From NCBI GenBank assembly GCA_000697335.1, contig JNEM01011966.1, positions 1 through 17,530 of the forward strand: a stretch of DNA of 17,530 nucleotides. Reading direction: 5' to 3'. The translations under genes were made by a program, and so were the position numbers. This DNA is from Conidiobolus incongruus B7586. Lineage: Eukaryota > Entomophthoromycota > Entomophthoromycetes > Entomophthorales > Conidiobolaceae. Under the pieces are notes generated by a model. That model was not told the origin of the DNA. It saw only the letters and a list, made by a program, of their open reading frames with translations, and did not search any database. Below, piece by piece: positions 1 to 10,413 of the stretch. How positions within the stretch are numbered: the first letter of the stretch is position 1; each line of letters opens with the position of its first letter.

Positions 1-634
1 ATTATAATCAATAAAAAATTAAATATTATAGTAAATAAAAGAGTATCATAATATATATTTTTACTTTATTTTGTTTTTAGGGTTAAATTATTTAAAAGAA
101 GTCTTTTATTATTTATTTTAAATCAAATATTTTTTAATTTTTGTTTTATTAATATACTAAAAATATTTATTAATTTTAATCAAAATTATGAAATACATAG
201 TAATAAAGTGTTGAAATATATAATATATAAAAATAATAGGAAAAGCTAATATATACAAAATATTCATTAAATATTAACTTATGAAATTATAATTGATTTT
301 AGCAATTAAAACATATGCTTGCATTAAAAAATTCCTACCACTAGATTAAATTAGTTTATAAAATATTTAATTTTAGTTTTTAATAAAAAATTATTTTTTA
401 AATACTAGAACCTTACTACAAGTATGCTAAAGAGTTATTAATAGTAAAAGTGAGGATTAATTTTATATTGTTAATTACTCTTTATACTTGATATATTAAT
501 AATTTTATTAAATTTTAATTTCAGAATTTTACCATTATTTAATTTCTATACTAGTATTTAAATTTTTGTAATTATTAAGTATTAAATAATAAATATTAAA
601 TACTAAATATACTTATCATCCTCTATTTTAATTT
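1..634. other. AT-rich intergenic, nothing recognised
   Basis: This stretch is dominated by A/T runs, with stop codons frequent in all frames. I see no gene, RNA signature or clear repeat in it. Confidence 0.6.
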
Positions 635-645
635 AGCACGAAACC

Positions 646-762
646 TTACCAATGATGATAAAGTTTCATTATTGATATCGGGTTGGAGAAATAGTAATAA
701 TTGGGTCTAAGGCAGCTGCTAAATATAGGATCACATGTACCAAAGTATAAATGATAGATCAT
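646..762 (-). other. GC-richer pocket with a 38-codon ATG-to-stop frame
   Basis: A pocket at about 635-762 is visibly richer in G and C than its surroundings. On the minus strand an ATG at 760-762 opens 38 codons ending in TAA at 646-648, with a mixed composition (Cys, Pro, Ser, Tyr, Trp) unlike translated AT-rich noise. On the plus strand another frame also reads open for about 35 codons through the same pocket (containing NLTNDD and ISGWRN), so composition alone does not pick a strand. It could be a tiny gene, one exon of a decayed gene, or chance. I recognise no family. Confidence 0.2.
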
Positions 763-1063
763 AAATTTGATTTTTTTAAATATTAATATCAGGATCAATT
801 GTTTTATTAAATTGATTTATTGTTATTAGATAGTATTTAAGAAATAAGTAAATTTATCCACTTTGGCCTCTTTCCTTACAACTTTACAATGCTTGTTTGT
901 AATATATAGAATTGCATAATGACAGTATATTACTATTCTAGATGGCATCAAAATTAAAAAATAATACTATGATTCATAGAATAAACATTATTTTCTGGGA
1001 GTCATAAGAGGTTAATAATATAAATAACACACATTACGGTTAGCATTGTTTTTAACAGTTATA
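763..1063. other. AT-rich intergenic, nothing firm
   Basis: This is mostly AT-rich sequence. A 21-codon ATG frame on the plus strand (from 942, beginning MASKLKNN) is too short to support. I see nothing else. Confidence 0.4.
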
Positions 1064-1072
1064 TATATAAAT
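1064..1072 (+). promoter_or_regulatory. TATA-like motif, plus strand
   Basis: The 9-base motif TATATAAAT is the same one found upstream of both receptor genes in this window. Here it faces rightwards and is followed by a somewhat GC-richer stretch, with an open frame of about 53 codons from 1073 to a TAA near 1231. That frame has no early ATG. TA-rich motifs are common by chance in such DNA, so this is only a hint of a promoter for a lost, short or intron-bearing gene. Confidence 0.2.
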
Positions 1073-1231
1073 AGAAGTCACTGGAGAAAAGAGTAACAAA
1101 AATAATCCAATCCAAAATCGAGTACTTGTTTCAATTTTATGAAAAGCTATCAAAATCTCAAAGTGCTAATACTGAAACGCTTATGATTTTCGCACGAGAA
1201 ATCAATTTTGTAAAGCAGAAATGTAACATTG

Positions 1232-2740
1232 AATAATTGAACTAAATTATATGTACCCAAGTCTCAATTTAGCAACTTTTAATATTAATAACTCAGTTTG
1301 TGATATCCCTTCAATAAAACAAAGACATAATAATAATCGAATATAAACTAAAATACCATCAAATTTTGATATTAGTAATATATTAACAATGTGTTAAAAC
1401 TTATAATAAATAATGCAAATGGTAGGTTTATGGAATTAAAAGTATACTTTATAAAATCTGTTATTAATATCTAACTTCAAAGTTTAGAATTTTTAATACA
1501 TTCAAATTCGATTACTTAAAATCATTATATTTTTATACCAAATATTGTTAAAATCAATTCCCAAATTGTTTCATACTTTAATTGAAAATATTTTTATTCT
1601 GAAAGTATTCAATTTTAATTAGAATTCTTCTGAATTTCAAAATTAAATCAATGTCTCAATTTGAAAAGTATAACTCACGTAGTTTGGAATACAGTTGTTA
1701 ATTTTTTAGTACCAAAATTAAAAACTTTAAAAATAAATTTAAAATTATCTATTTTTCATTTATTTTAATAGTATTGTTATATTATTTTGCCGTGGGTTCT
1801 CCAATACTCTCGATCATATTATAAATTCAAAATTGATGATAAATTACTACTGAACTATTGAATATATCTATTTTCAACAATGATATGATTATTTAATTAA
1901 ATTTATTTAAATATTAAATATTAGTTTGAAATTTGCCTTTCAACTATAAAAATAGTCAAAATTACAAATTATAAAATGTTAGACATTAAAAATATATTCA
2001 ATATTGATCATATAAAAATACACTATTATATATTTATATCAAATGAATGAACTGGATTAAAATTTTTAAAATAGATATTAAAAGTTTAATAATTGTTATA
2101 TTTTTTAAAACTATTCAAGTATACTCTATTTACATTTCTATTATTTAATAATTTGGATATTTGTATTTCATGCCAGGTCATATGATTGCTATTAGTTTGA
2201 AATTTCATTTAATATTCAAAAATTTCTATGATATATCAAATATCAAATATAAGAGTACGAAAAATGATTAATTGATGTCTTCTATATATATTTTTCATGA
2301 ATTCTAGTTTAAAGTGTGATCATTTGATTTGCCATTTATTTAATCAATATATTAAATAAAAGAAGTAATCAATATTTAAATATACGAAATAAAAAATATT
2401 TTTTGTAATAATCTATATATTTCATCAGTTTGTTGTATTTCAAAATTAATCATCTCTTACAGTTTGATAGCTAAACCAATATTATTTCTATTTTAAGCTG
2501 ACTTTGTCAGTCTATAATTGAAGGATACTCTTTGTTCTCTTTATTTTCTTTATTAGATTTTATCCAAATCCCATATCATTCATTGATTCAATTATTTAAA
2601 CCTACAGTCCCGATACGTTAAAGAGCAGGATTAATAAATAATTTACTAAATCATATTTTGAGTACTTTTCTAACTACCATCTTTATTTATAAAACTTAAT
2701 ATAAAACACAACAAGTTTTATATAATATAGTACTATTTAT
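1232..2740. other. AT-rich intergenic
   Basis: No coding region is supported here. A slightly GC-richer patch near 1789-1825 and another at about 2450-2640 approach the island that begins at 2741. The latter includes a small CTGAC-TTT-GTCAG hairpin near 2500. Neither gives a recognisable gene. Confidence 0.5.
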
Positions 2741-3072
2741 TCCACGGTCCAGGTGACTCCCTTACACAAGTATTTTTACATTATCCTGATGTTAAAGTCA
2801 TTTCCCCTTCGCATACCGTCTGCACCCACTCTATCTTTTAATTGGCCCATGATGCAAGTCACCGGAGAATCTGATGAATCACCTTACCCAACTCACGCTA
2901 TATGTAAAACCCGGAATTAGAGCTATTCTAAAAGAGACGAGTTATATCTGGGTCCTCCAAGCTATTTGGCTTAAACCAATTAGTTCCCTATCTCCCTAAT
3001 ACTCACCTGGAATTCCCCAGATCTCTCGCTTGTATCTAAACTGCTTTGGACACGGCTTCCCCAAGTCGTGTT
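2741..3072. other. GC-rich island A (decayed coding relic or structured RNA)
   Basis: About 330 bases stand out sharply from very AT-rich flanks, with abrupt edges at both ends. The right edge is a near-perfect hairpin at 3050-3071: a 9-bp stem with one G-U pair and a CCCC loop. Several frames on both strands give protein-like stretches of 20-60 codons. For example, a plus-strand frame from 2726 to 2917 contains SFPLRIPSAPT, and a minus-strand stretch near 3000-3070 contains KQFRYKREIWGIPG. No frame runs through the whole island. In an AT-biased genome such an island is usually a gene, a structured RNA or a young insertion. I recognise no family, so the strand and nature are open. Confidence 0.35.
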
Positions 3073-3895
3073 TATAATATTTAAATTAATTCTTACTCAA
3101 ATTTCCAATTCTTTAAATATATTTTGAACAATATAAAGTTCGAATTGATGTAAAATAAACAAATTACAACTAATATAAGCAATTTATAATTACATTCATC
3201 TTTTTTAATAATATATATATTAGATAAATTTGAAATTTATAATAAGATTTAATGGATTTTTTATATAAATTTTCTGAATTTTTCATGAAATGAATTAAAA
3301 CAAAAAAAAGCAGTATTTAATATTTTTTAAACCAAAATAAATTAATTTGGCAAATTAAAAAATTCTAAATATAAAATCGTAAAAATAATATATAATAAAT
3401 AGTTTTAAATATTATCCAAAACTCTTATTATGAACTAATTTAATATATATTTATATAGGAGTATAAATACTGAAATGTAGATATAGTAGAGATACTATGG
3501 TATTTTTTTGTTTTTAACCAGTGACAATTTTTTTCCATTGAAGTAGATAATATTCTGCATTAAAATTCCATGCATAAAAATTGATATTTTTAACCTGCGC
3601 ATTTAATGCAGACCCAAAAATATAAAAAATCATTTAATAATTATAATTTGATAGTGAAACTGATTTGATTTATTTAACATTAATTTGACATTAGATTCAG
3701 AATTCTAATCAACGAATACCCCATTTATTTAGTCAAATAATTCATCACCTTTCAATCATATTTTTTGATGATACACGATATGTGCTCTTTTGGTAAGTCC
3801 GATTATTTGTAAAAGGTATAATGCCGAATATAAATCTTGGTTGTATCTGAAATATAAATATTCCAAAATGATTTAATTTGAATTTTAATGAATAT
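3073..3895. other. AT-rich spacer downstream of receptor gene 1
   Basis: This is mostly AT-rich. A moderately GC-richer part (about 3710-3850) lies just past the receptor's stop and may include its 3' untranslated region. No clear AATAAA follows the stop on the minus strand, and I see no gene. Confidence 0.4.
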
Positions 3896-4813
3896 TTATT
3901 GCTTTTGAAGGTTAAAATAGGCTTTAGATTTGGCTGATGTTTTAACCAGTAAAACCAAGAACTCATGATGAACTTGTGGTTGAAATGATATGACGATAAT
4001 AGGATGTAATGTAATTGATAAATTTACCAATAATAAAATAAACACATCTATCAAGGCGGATCTTCGATAACTTAATCCCAATTTTAAAATTAGGGTTATA
4101 TATGATAACATAAAATTAACATTGTAAACTACTGTGACAAGGGCTAACTGCAAGACCAATTTAAGTTTTTGCACTTTCAATTGTTCTTTTTCTCGGTACA
4201 ATACAATGTTGAGGTTTTTGTTAATTTTCAAGCCTATTGAAAAATAGCAAATGGTAGTGATCCAACAAGGAATTAAATAAAGAAGGGCTATTATTGATAA
4301 CATTGTTAATGAGAATGTATCCATTCCGAAATAACCGTGGCATTGAGTGTATGAGGACGTTGGTTGTGCATTCCATGTTAGACTACTATACAAAAACACG
4401 CCAACCACGGGTACTGAACAGCTGATAAGTACAGTAGTCCAAAAGGTCATACTTTTTTCAACTTTGCGACAAAATGCCAAATACCTCAGTACAGCAAGAA
4501 GTGCGTTGATAATCATTGCTATTCTAATCGGTGCTTGCATAGTGAAGGCGAATATTTGACACTGTATCGATTCCCGAGAAAAAAAAGTATAACCAAAAAT
4601 TAATTTGCAAATGCCAATAATTAGATGATCAATACCAATTAATAAGTCAAGGATACATAGTATAAACATCAGCTTCAATTCAGTATCTTTTAATGTAGTT
4701 CTATATAATAATATATAACCTAATGAACAATTTAAAAAAATGATAAATATTGAGTAGCATATTAATATCGAATTAACGACTATATTAATCACTTCCAAAT
4801 CGTTGTTATCCAT
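3896..4813 (-). CDS. Family-A-like G protein-coupled receptor, copy 1
   Basis: This is a predicted seven-helix plasma-membrane receptor of 305 residues in a single exon. Helices are visible at about 10-36, 45-73, 84-112, 122-142, 166-194, 217-244 and 253-278. Rhodopsin-family landmarks are Asp56 in helix 2 (CILDLLIG), Cys85 at the top of helix 3 and Cys158 in the second outer loop (the usual disulfide pair), Leu-Arg-Tyr 109-111 where DRY is usual, Pro182 in helix 5, and His270-Pro271 in helix 7 where NP is usual. The canonical CWxP of helix 6 is absent. The start is the ATG at 4813; an in-frame GTG at 4852 would add 13 residues but is not needed and does not match the paralog. The gene is a tandem duplicate of the one at 7146-8066, about two-thirds identical. 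The ligand is unknown. The receptor class is fairly sure; signalling through G proteins is inferred. Confidence 0.85.
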   Translation of the reverse strand: MDNNDLEVINIVVNSILICYSIFIIFLNCSLGYILLYRTTLKDTELKLMFILCILDLLIGIDHLIIGICKLIFGYTFFSRESIQCQIFAFTMQAPIRIAMIINALLAVLRYLAFCRKVEKSMTFWTTVLISCSVPVVGVFLYSSLTWNAQPTSSYTQCHGYFGMDTFSLTMLSIIALLYLIPCWITTICYFSIGLKINKNLNIVLYREKEQLKVQKLKLVLQLALVTVVYNVNFMLSYITLILKLGLSYRRSALIDVFILLLVNLSITLHPIIVISFQPQVHHEFLVLLVKTSAKSKAYFNLQKQ

Positions 4814-4865
4814 TAGTATGATTTTAAAATTAGATTCATGATTATCCAGCACGCAACTCTTGGTT

Positions 4866-4874
4866 ATTTATATA
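4866..4874 (-). promoter_or_regulatory. TATA box of receptor copy 1
   Basis: TATATAAAT on the minus strand lies about 53 bases upstream of the ATG at 4813. The identical 9-mer sits about 57 bases upstream of the aligned ATG of copy 2, and the motif is followed by a shared A/C-rich stretch including CAAG. The shared position supports a core promoter. Confidence 0.6.
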
Positions 4875-7145
4875 AACCATTAATTGCTAAAGTATCCATA
4901 TTATCAGGTTAAAAATAGTATAAACAGATTAATTAGATGTAAATTTGAATCAAAACAAATGATTTTTCACCCCAATACAGAACCAAGTATTGTAAAATTA
5001 GCTCTTTTTGGTAAACTTTATGAGTAGTACAACATATTAGCATAAATAAATAAAATATTGGTAAAATTGAATATAATTGGAAAACCATATTCCGATTCGG
5101 ATAGTAATATAGCAAATAGAATATTTTTGATATAATATCTATCATTAACACCTTTTTTAAAAAAAATTCAACTATTAATATTATTATCAATGTTATAAAA
5201 ATCATTATAAATTCACGATGAAATTCAATTTTGATATTTCAAAGTATTCAAATTAATCAAAGGTTCAAAATATATTTATTAGGATAAAAGACACCAATTC
5301 TTCTCAAAATTTCATTCCTGATTCAAAATAACTCAGTATATCTCTTAATAAGTACTAATTATATGGACTTTTTAAAAGTAATAACAAAAAATAATATCAA
5401 TTACTTTCAACGTTTATATTTTTCAATTAAAGATTAATGAAGTTAAACCTATACATTAATAATTTAGAGAGCTATGTAAATACATTTATCAAAAACATAA
5501 AATATTCTTTGATCCTATTACATTTATGATGTACATAATTTTTTATATTATAAAATATACTATATCAATCATGCTTACAATCGTAATTTTCTCTACAAAA
5601 ACTTAATTATCTGGTAAGTTCAATTACCGAAAATCTGATTTATTATTTAGTAATTTATCAAGAATATTCTTACCATTATTTATACAATATAAAATCTGAA
5701 TTAGTTGATATCGCTTATTTATATAGCGATTTAGTTCTGATTGAACAAAATTATATTATATAAAAAAGGAATTTTAACATGCATACATATATAAAGGTTC
5801 AAAATTCAAAAATGGTTGATCAATTGAAAATTTATCTTATAGTTGATTGATAATTATACAATATATTATGCTTCTATACTAAATTTGAAATTCGATATAT
5901 ATTTTATAAAAATAACAATATTTTCAATAGTTTGGTGGAATATATTTATTAAATAATTTCTTATAACTTGTCAAATATACTAAAGTAGAAAAATTATCCT
6001 AACATTTGAGAGTCTAATCTGATATATTGATAAATATTTGAATTTTTGAATCTAAATATAAACTCATCATTATTTTTACCATTATATCATCGTGTGACTT
6101 TTGAATACAATAAATTTGTACAATTTTACAATTAAAATTGTAACTAACATTTCACCTTTCAAAAACAGTAATCAACTAACAAATTAAAGGAACTAGATTA
6201 TTTAATAGATGATAAGCTTGAAAAATCATATGATAACATGGCATTAGTACATGAAGAATATCAAAAAATATAGCAATAATAAATTTACCAAACTAATATA
6301 AATCCCAAGATAAAAAGTAAAGAATTCAAAATTTCAATCTATGAAAAATTAGTTCAAAAATTAAATTTTAATCAATTTTCAAATTGAAGTGAAATTGACA
6401 TTGAAGTAGTATGTATTTATATGCAATGTTGAAACGTAAATTAAAAATCATACATAAAAAACTGTCTATAGTTTATCCCAACTGCATACCGGTCTGTAAT
6501 TATCTTTTGATACTAATTCTTCAATAAATTTTAAGATACATTTAAAAAATGAGAATTAAAATCATAAATTTTCTTTGAAATCGTTCTGGCAAAATATGTA
6601 ATAAACACAAAAATATTCTTGAGATTCACTAGTATATGGGAAAATATTATTAACAAAATTAATTCAAATTATCATATTGGAAATATTGGAAAGAAATATA
6701 CTTGGATTTGTTGATAAATTTCACACCAATTATATGAGATCTGAAGTTAATTAAAATTGAAATTAGTTTCTGATTAATTGATTGGCAAATACCCCAAATG
6801 AGTTTTAACAAAAGGTCATAAAATTAGTGTATATATCTCCAAGTATATGTTTTTTGCAATTATTTTAATAGAAACATTTGATACAAATATTATTCAAAGA
6901 GATATATATATGATATCATAATGTGCAGTAATATTAAATACTAATTATGCAATTTTGTAGCTAAGTTGATATAATTAGAATCAAAATTTAAATCTAAAAA
7001 TAATGAATAAATCAATTTTATGTAAAAATATGGAAAATTGTAATACATATTAATATTTTTTAATTAAATTTATTTTTAATAATATTTAAGAGAAATCGAT
7101 ATAATAAAAAAAATATAATTAATATAATTTTACTTAATATATTAA
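4875..7145. other. AT-rich spacer between the two receptor genes
   Basis: The first 250 bases are the promoter region of receptor copy 1 and share blocks with that of copy 2. A 90-codon minus-strand ATG frame (4933-5205) overlaps this region. Its composition (Ile, Leu, Phe, Tyr) is what AT-rich noise gives, and the matching region of copy 2 is not open, so I do not call it a gene. From about 5210 to 7145 I see only AT-rich sequence with no gene or RNA. Confidence 0.5.
5020..5032 (-). promoter_or_regulatory. Shared 13-base upstream block, receptor copy 1
   Basis: TTGTACTACTCAT on the minus strand is identical to the block at 8268-8280 upstream of copy 2. It begins 207 bases above the ATG here and 211 above the aligned ATG of copy 2. 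The surrounding bases have diverged much more, which suggests a kept regulatory site rather than simple leftover similarity. No known factor is assigned. Confidence 0.45.
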
Positions 7146-8066
7146 TTATCTTTGAATTTTAAAAAATGACTTAACTTTGGCTGATGCTTTGACAAACAAG
7201 CATAAGAATTCATGATTAACTTCTGCTTGAAAGGAAATTATAATAATGGGATTCAAAATAATTGAAAAATTAATCAATAATAAGGTCAATACATCTACCA
7301 ATGGGGGTCTTCGATAACCAATGGCTAGCTTCAGAATCAGAGTTATATACGATATCATAAAATTGATATTATACACTATTGTGACAAGAGTGAGCTGTAA
7401 GACCAATTGCCGTTTTTGCTGTCTGAGCTGATGTTTTTCTCCACCAAATAAATGATTGAGATTTTTGTTGATTTTCATACCGATACAGTAATAACAGATT
7501 GTGGTGATCCAGCAAGGAATTAAGTAAAAGGAGGCTATGATAGTTATCATTGTCAATGAAAATGAATCCATCCCAAGATAACCATGACATTGAGAGTATG
7601 ACGCCGTTGGTTGAGCATCCCATGTAATACTACTATATAAGAATATACCGACTATTGGGATTGAGCAGACGACAAGTAGTGTCGTCCAAAAGGTCATACT
7701 TTTTTCAATATTGCGGCAGAACGACAAATACCTCAGTAAAGCAAGGAGCGCATTGAGAATCATTGCAATCCTAACTGGTGCTTGCATAGTAAAGCCGAAT
7801 ACCTGACATTGTATAGTGTCTTGAGCAAAAAATGTATGTCCAAAAATTAATTTGCAAATACTTAGGCAAAAGTGATCAATACCAATTATCAATTCAATTA
7901 TACATAGTATAAACATTAGTTTGAACTCAGTCTGCTTCAATTTAGTCTTATATAATATATAACCTAACGAGCAATTTAATAAGATGATAAAAACAGAATA
8001 GCATATCAAGATCGAATTCACTACTATGTTAATAGTTTGAAAATTGTTAAAACCCATAGATAACAT
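7146..8066 (-). CDS. Family-A-like G protein-coupled receptor, copy 2
   Basis: This predicted seven-helix receptor has 306 residues in a single exon, and its helices match copy 1 one for one. The key sites are Glu58 in helix 2 (where family A and copy 1 have Asp), the Cys87-Cys160 pair, Leu-Arg-Tyr 111-113 in place of DRY, a Pro in helix 5 (YLIPCW), and Asn272-Pro273 in helix 7, which here keeps the usual NP. The first ATG is at 8066. A second at 8057 (residue 4) aligns with the start of copy 1 and is an equally good candidate. Conservation is strongest in helices 3-5 and the second loop (WTTICY, SQCHGY). The third inner loop and the C-tail vary most, as expected if G-protein coupling or trafficking has diverged. 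The reading frame is open throughout, so both copies look functional. Confidence 0.85.
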   Translation of the reverse strand: MLSMGFNNFQTINIVVNSILICYSVFIILLNCSLGYILYKTKLKQTEFKLMFILCIIELIIGIDHFCLSICKLIFGHTFFAQDTIQCQVFGFTMQAPVRIAMILNALLALLRYLSFCRNIEKSMTFWTTLLVVCSIPIVGIFLYSSITWDAQPTASYSQCHGYLGMDSFSLTMITIIASFYLIPCWITTICYYCIGMKINKNLNHLFGGEKHQLRQQKRQLVLQLTLVTIVYNINFMISYITLILKLAIGYRRPPLVDVLTLLLINFSIILNPIIIISFQAEVNHEFLCLFVKASAKVKSFFKIQR

Positions 8067-8113
8067 TTTTTATAAAAATTTTTGAATGTCTCAGTAATAA
8101 ATGTCCCTTGATA

Positions 8114-8122
8114 ATTTATATA
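8114..8122 (-). promoter_or_regulatory. TATA box of receptor copy 2
   Basis: TATATAAAT on the minus strand lies 48 bases above the ATG at 8066 and 57 above the one at 8057. It is the same 9-mer at the same relative place as in copy 1. Confidence 0.6.
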
Positions 8123-8267
8123 TAACTATCTATAATTAAATCAAGTATCATTGCATTAATAAGTTTATGAAGAAATTAATTAAATGGCACTTGGACTCAA
8201 TAAAAATCGTAGTTCACCTAATTGCAATTTCCGATGTTGAGATATCGCGTACTTTTTTCTTGTTTTA

Positions 8268-8280
8268 ATGAGTAGTACAA
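8268..8280 (-). promoter_or_regulatory. Shared 13-base upstream block, receptor copy 2
   Basis: This is identical to the block at 5020-5032 and at nearly the same distance from the aligned start codon. It may be a cis-regulatory site retained after the duplication. Confidence 0.45.
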
Positions 8281-10413
8281 AATGTTTGCATGAATTTAGG
8301 GGATAAAAATATCTCATAGACTGATATCAACCAAAATATGAGATCTATTTAATAAAAAAAATCAAGTTATTTAAAATATTCAAAAATAATTCTATGTATT
8401 AATTTTTAAACATTATTTATACTATGATTAGTACAGAATCCTTATATTGGAAAACATCATAGGTATATATTTTAATGAATCTTAATAATAAACAATTTTA
8501 ATACTAACTGAAAATATATGCACATTATTAGAAATGTTAGTTTGAATATGGAGATAAATTACCATGGTTATGATATAATATTGCTATATATTAGTTTAAT
8601 AGTATTTCAAAGATATATTCCTTTGAGTTATAAAATAATCATTTTAACATTGAATTTTATATTACTTAGATTTTTACCTTATTTTGAAATATAAAAATAG
8701 TTGAATGATAAGCTATTACTGTAAACATATGGCTGAATTTGTGAAGCTCCAGAATTCAATAAAAAATCGATAAAGTTGTTTCATTTTATTTAAATTTGAT
8801 TTGGATGAAAAATAAAATCAATCTGATTGTTAGATATTTTAATATGCTGATAATATTTGGTTAGATAATATTAATATATATATCTTAAAAATTATATTTA
8901 ATACCTTAATTATATTAATAAACTTTATTTTTATTTATTTAAGTAGTGTATATAAATTTCTCTAATTTTCACTTTGATTTTCTCGATCAATTTAATTATA
9001 GCAATAGATCAGAGTAGATTAGTATATTATAAGGAGTTGGTATCCAAATATATGAGAAGCTATTAAAAATTAATTACTATTAAATTTTTGAATTCAATTC
9101 AATCAATTACATTATAATTTAAAGATAGGAAATCCATTACAATCATATTTGAGCATATAAAAATTATATAAAATATAATATTTTAAATATCAATATTATT
9201 ATAATTTGTATAATTATATGGGATATACCAAAACAAAAAATCCAAAAAAATTATCATGAAAATTTGGTCAAGTGGAAAAAAAAGTAAAATATTGCTTAAA
9301 TCCATTAAATTATTCAATTATTCATATATAAATTCAGAATATAGTTGATAAAAAAATGATACCAATATATCGAACAAAATACAAACATATATAAAAAGAT
9401 ATATAATACCTGTATTTCAATTTGTATCAACATTTTAATCAAATTCTCTTCATTTTATGCCATTTTCAGTATAATCCTTAGGCCGATTTTTAGATTTCAT
9501 TGGTTAAAGTGTTAGCTTAATATCTGATAAATTATAATTTCAAATCATTGGCTAATATTATAGAGGTTATATATATAATTAGAATATCAATATGAACAAA
9601 TAAATTATTGCTAATTTTTGATATTAATATATTTTTCAAAAACATATCTTTTCAAAAATTATATACCAATTATAATTTCCTTGAAAAATTATGATATTAT
9701 ATTATATTCAAGTAATTAATTATCCATAGCTTTACGAAAATTAAATAAAAAAACATTAGTAAGCTTAAATATTTATGTACTTGGCAAATCAATATTTATA
9801 AATTTTAGTTTATACAATGTCAGAATTGAATATTAATTTTGATAAGGATAATAATATAGATAAATTATCAAACTTTATATCTATTTTGATTGGAAGTAGG
9901 AATTATTTGATTTGATCCGATTAATAATTGTAAAGAATATTCAAGTTTTTCAAAAATTTGGTATATTTATATATATGCAAGATATTATATTTCGAAAAAG
10001 TGCTATTCAAAATATATAAAATTTGCTTGTTAATTAATATTATTTTAATTGCAAAATTAGTTAATTTTATATTTTTGAATATTGAACCTTTTATTTAAAT
10101 TACAAATTCAATGAACATAAATAATGTGTTTGTTGTTCAATTTATTGACTATATCTTAAAATATTTTGAACTCACTATTAATTTTATTATTTCTTGTACA
10201 ATTTTCAAATTTATTATTCTTAAAGTAAAATATATACTCAAACATTAAAATCAAATTCAAATTTATAATATCAAGAGTATACGACCATTGTCTAAAGTTT
10301 TAAGTAGGTTTCAATTATGAACAAATCAAATTGGTAAATTATATTTAAATTTGTTCTAAATTACCTATTGATTCAATTTGAAAGATTTCTTTTCAATATA
10401 GTAAAATATTACA
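8281..10413. other. AT-rich desert
   Basis: No gene, RNA or long repeat is supported here. One 23-base string at 9948-9970 recurs exactly at 16547-16569 (see its own entry). Confidence 0.55.
9948..9970. repeat. 23-base dispersed repeat, copy 1
   Basis: TTTC followed by AAAAATTTGGTATATTTAT occurs identically at 16547-16569. The flanks do not align well. The length is more than expected for two random matches even in AT-rich DNA, so it may be a relic of a dispersed repeat. Confidence 0.4.

Noticed and set aside
2999-3010. ATACTCACCTGG resembling the 5' end of U1 snRNA
   Set aside because: It has one mismatch in the splice-site-pairing core, and I could find neither a clear Sm site nor the U1 stem-loops downstream.
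3745-3966. 73-codon minus-strand frame overlapping the end of receptor copy 1
   Set aside because: It overlaps the receptor's C-terminal codons in another frame and shows no recognisable features. It is probably a shadow running into the 3' region.
4814-4852. 13-residue N-terminal extension of receptor copy 1
   Set aside because: It would start at GTG, not ATG, and copy 2 aligns from the ATG at 4813. The promoter spacing also fits 4813.
4933-5205. 90-codon ATG frame on the minus strand upstream of receptor copy 1
   Set aside because: The residues are almost all those coded by A/T-rich codons. The homologous region above copy 2 has a stop right after the shared CTTH codons, and the block is better explained as a conserved promoter.
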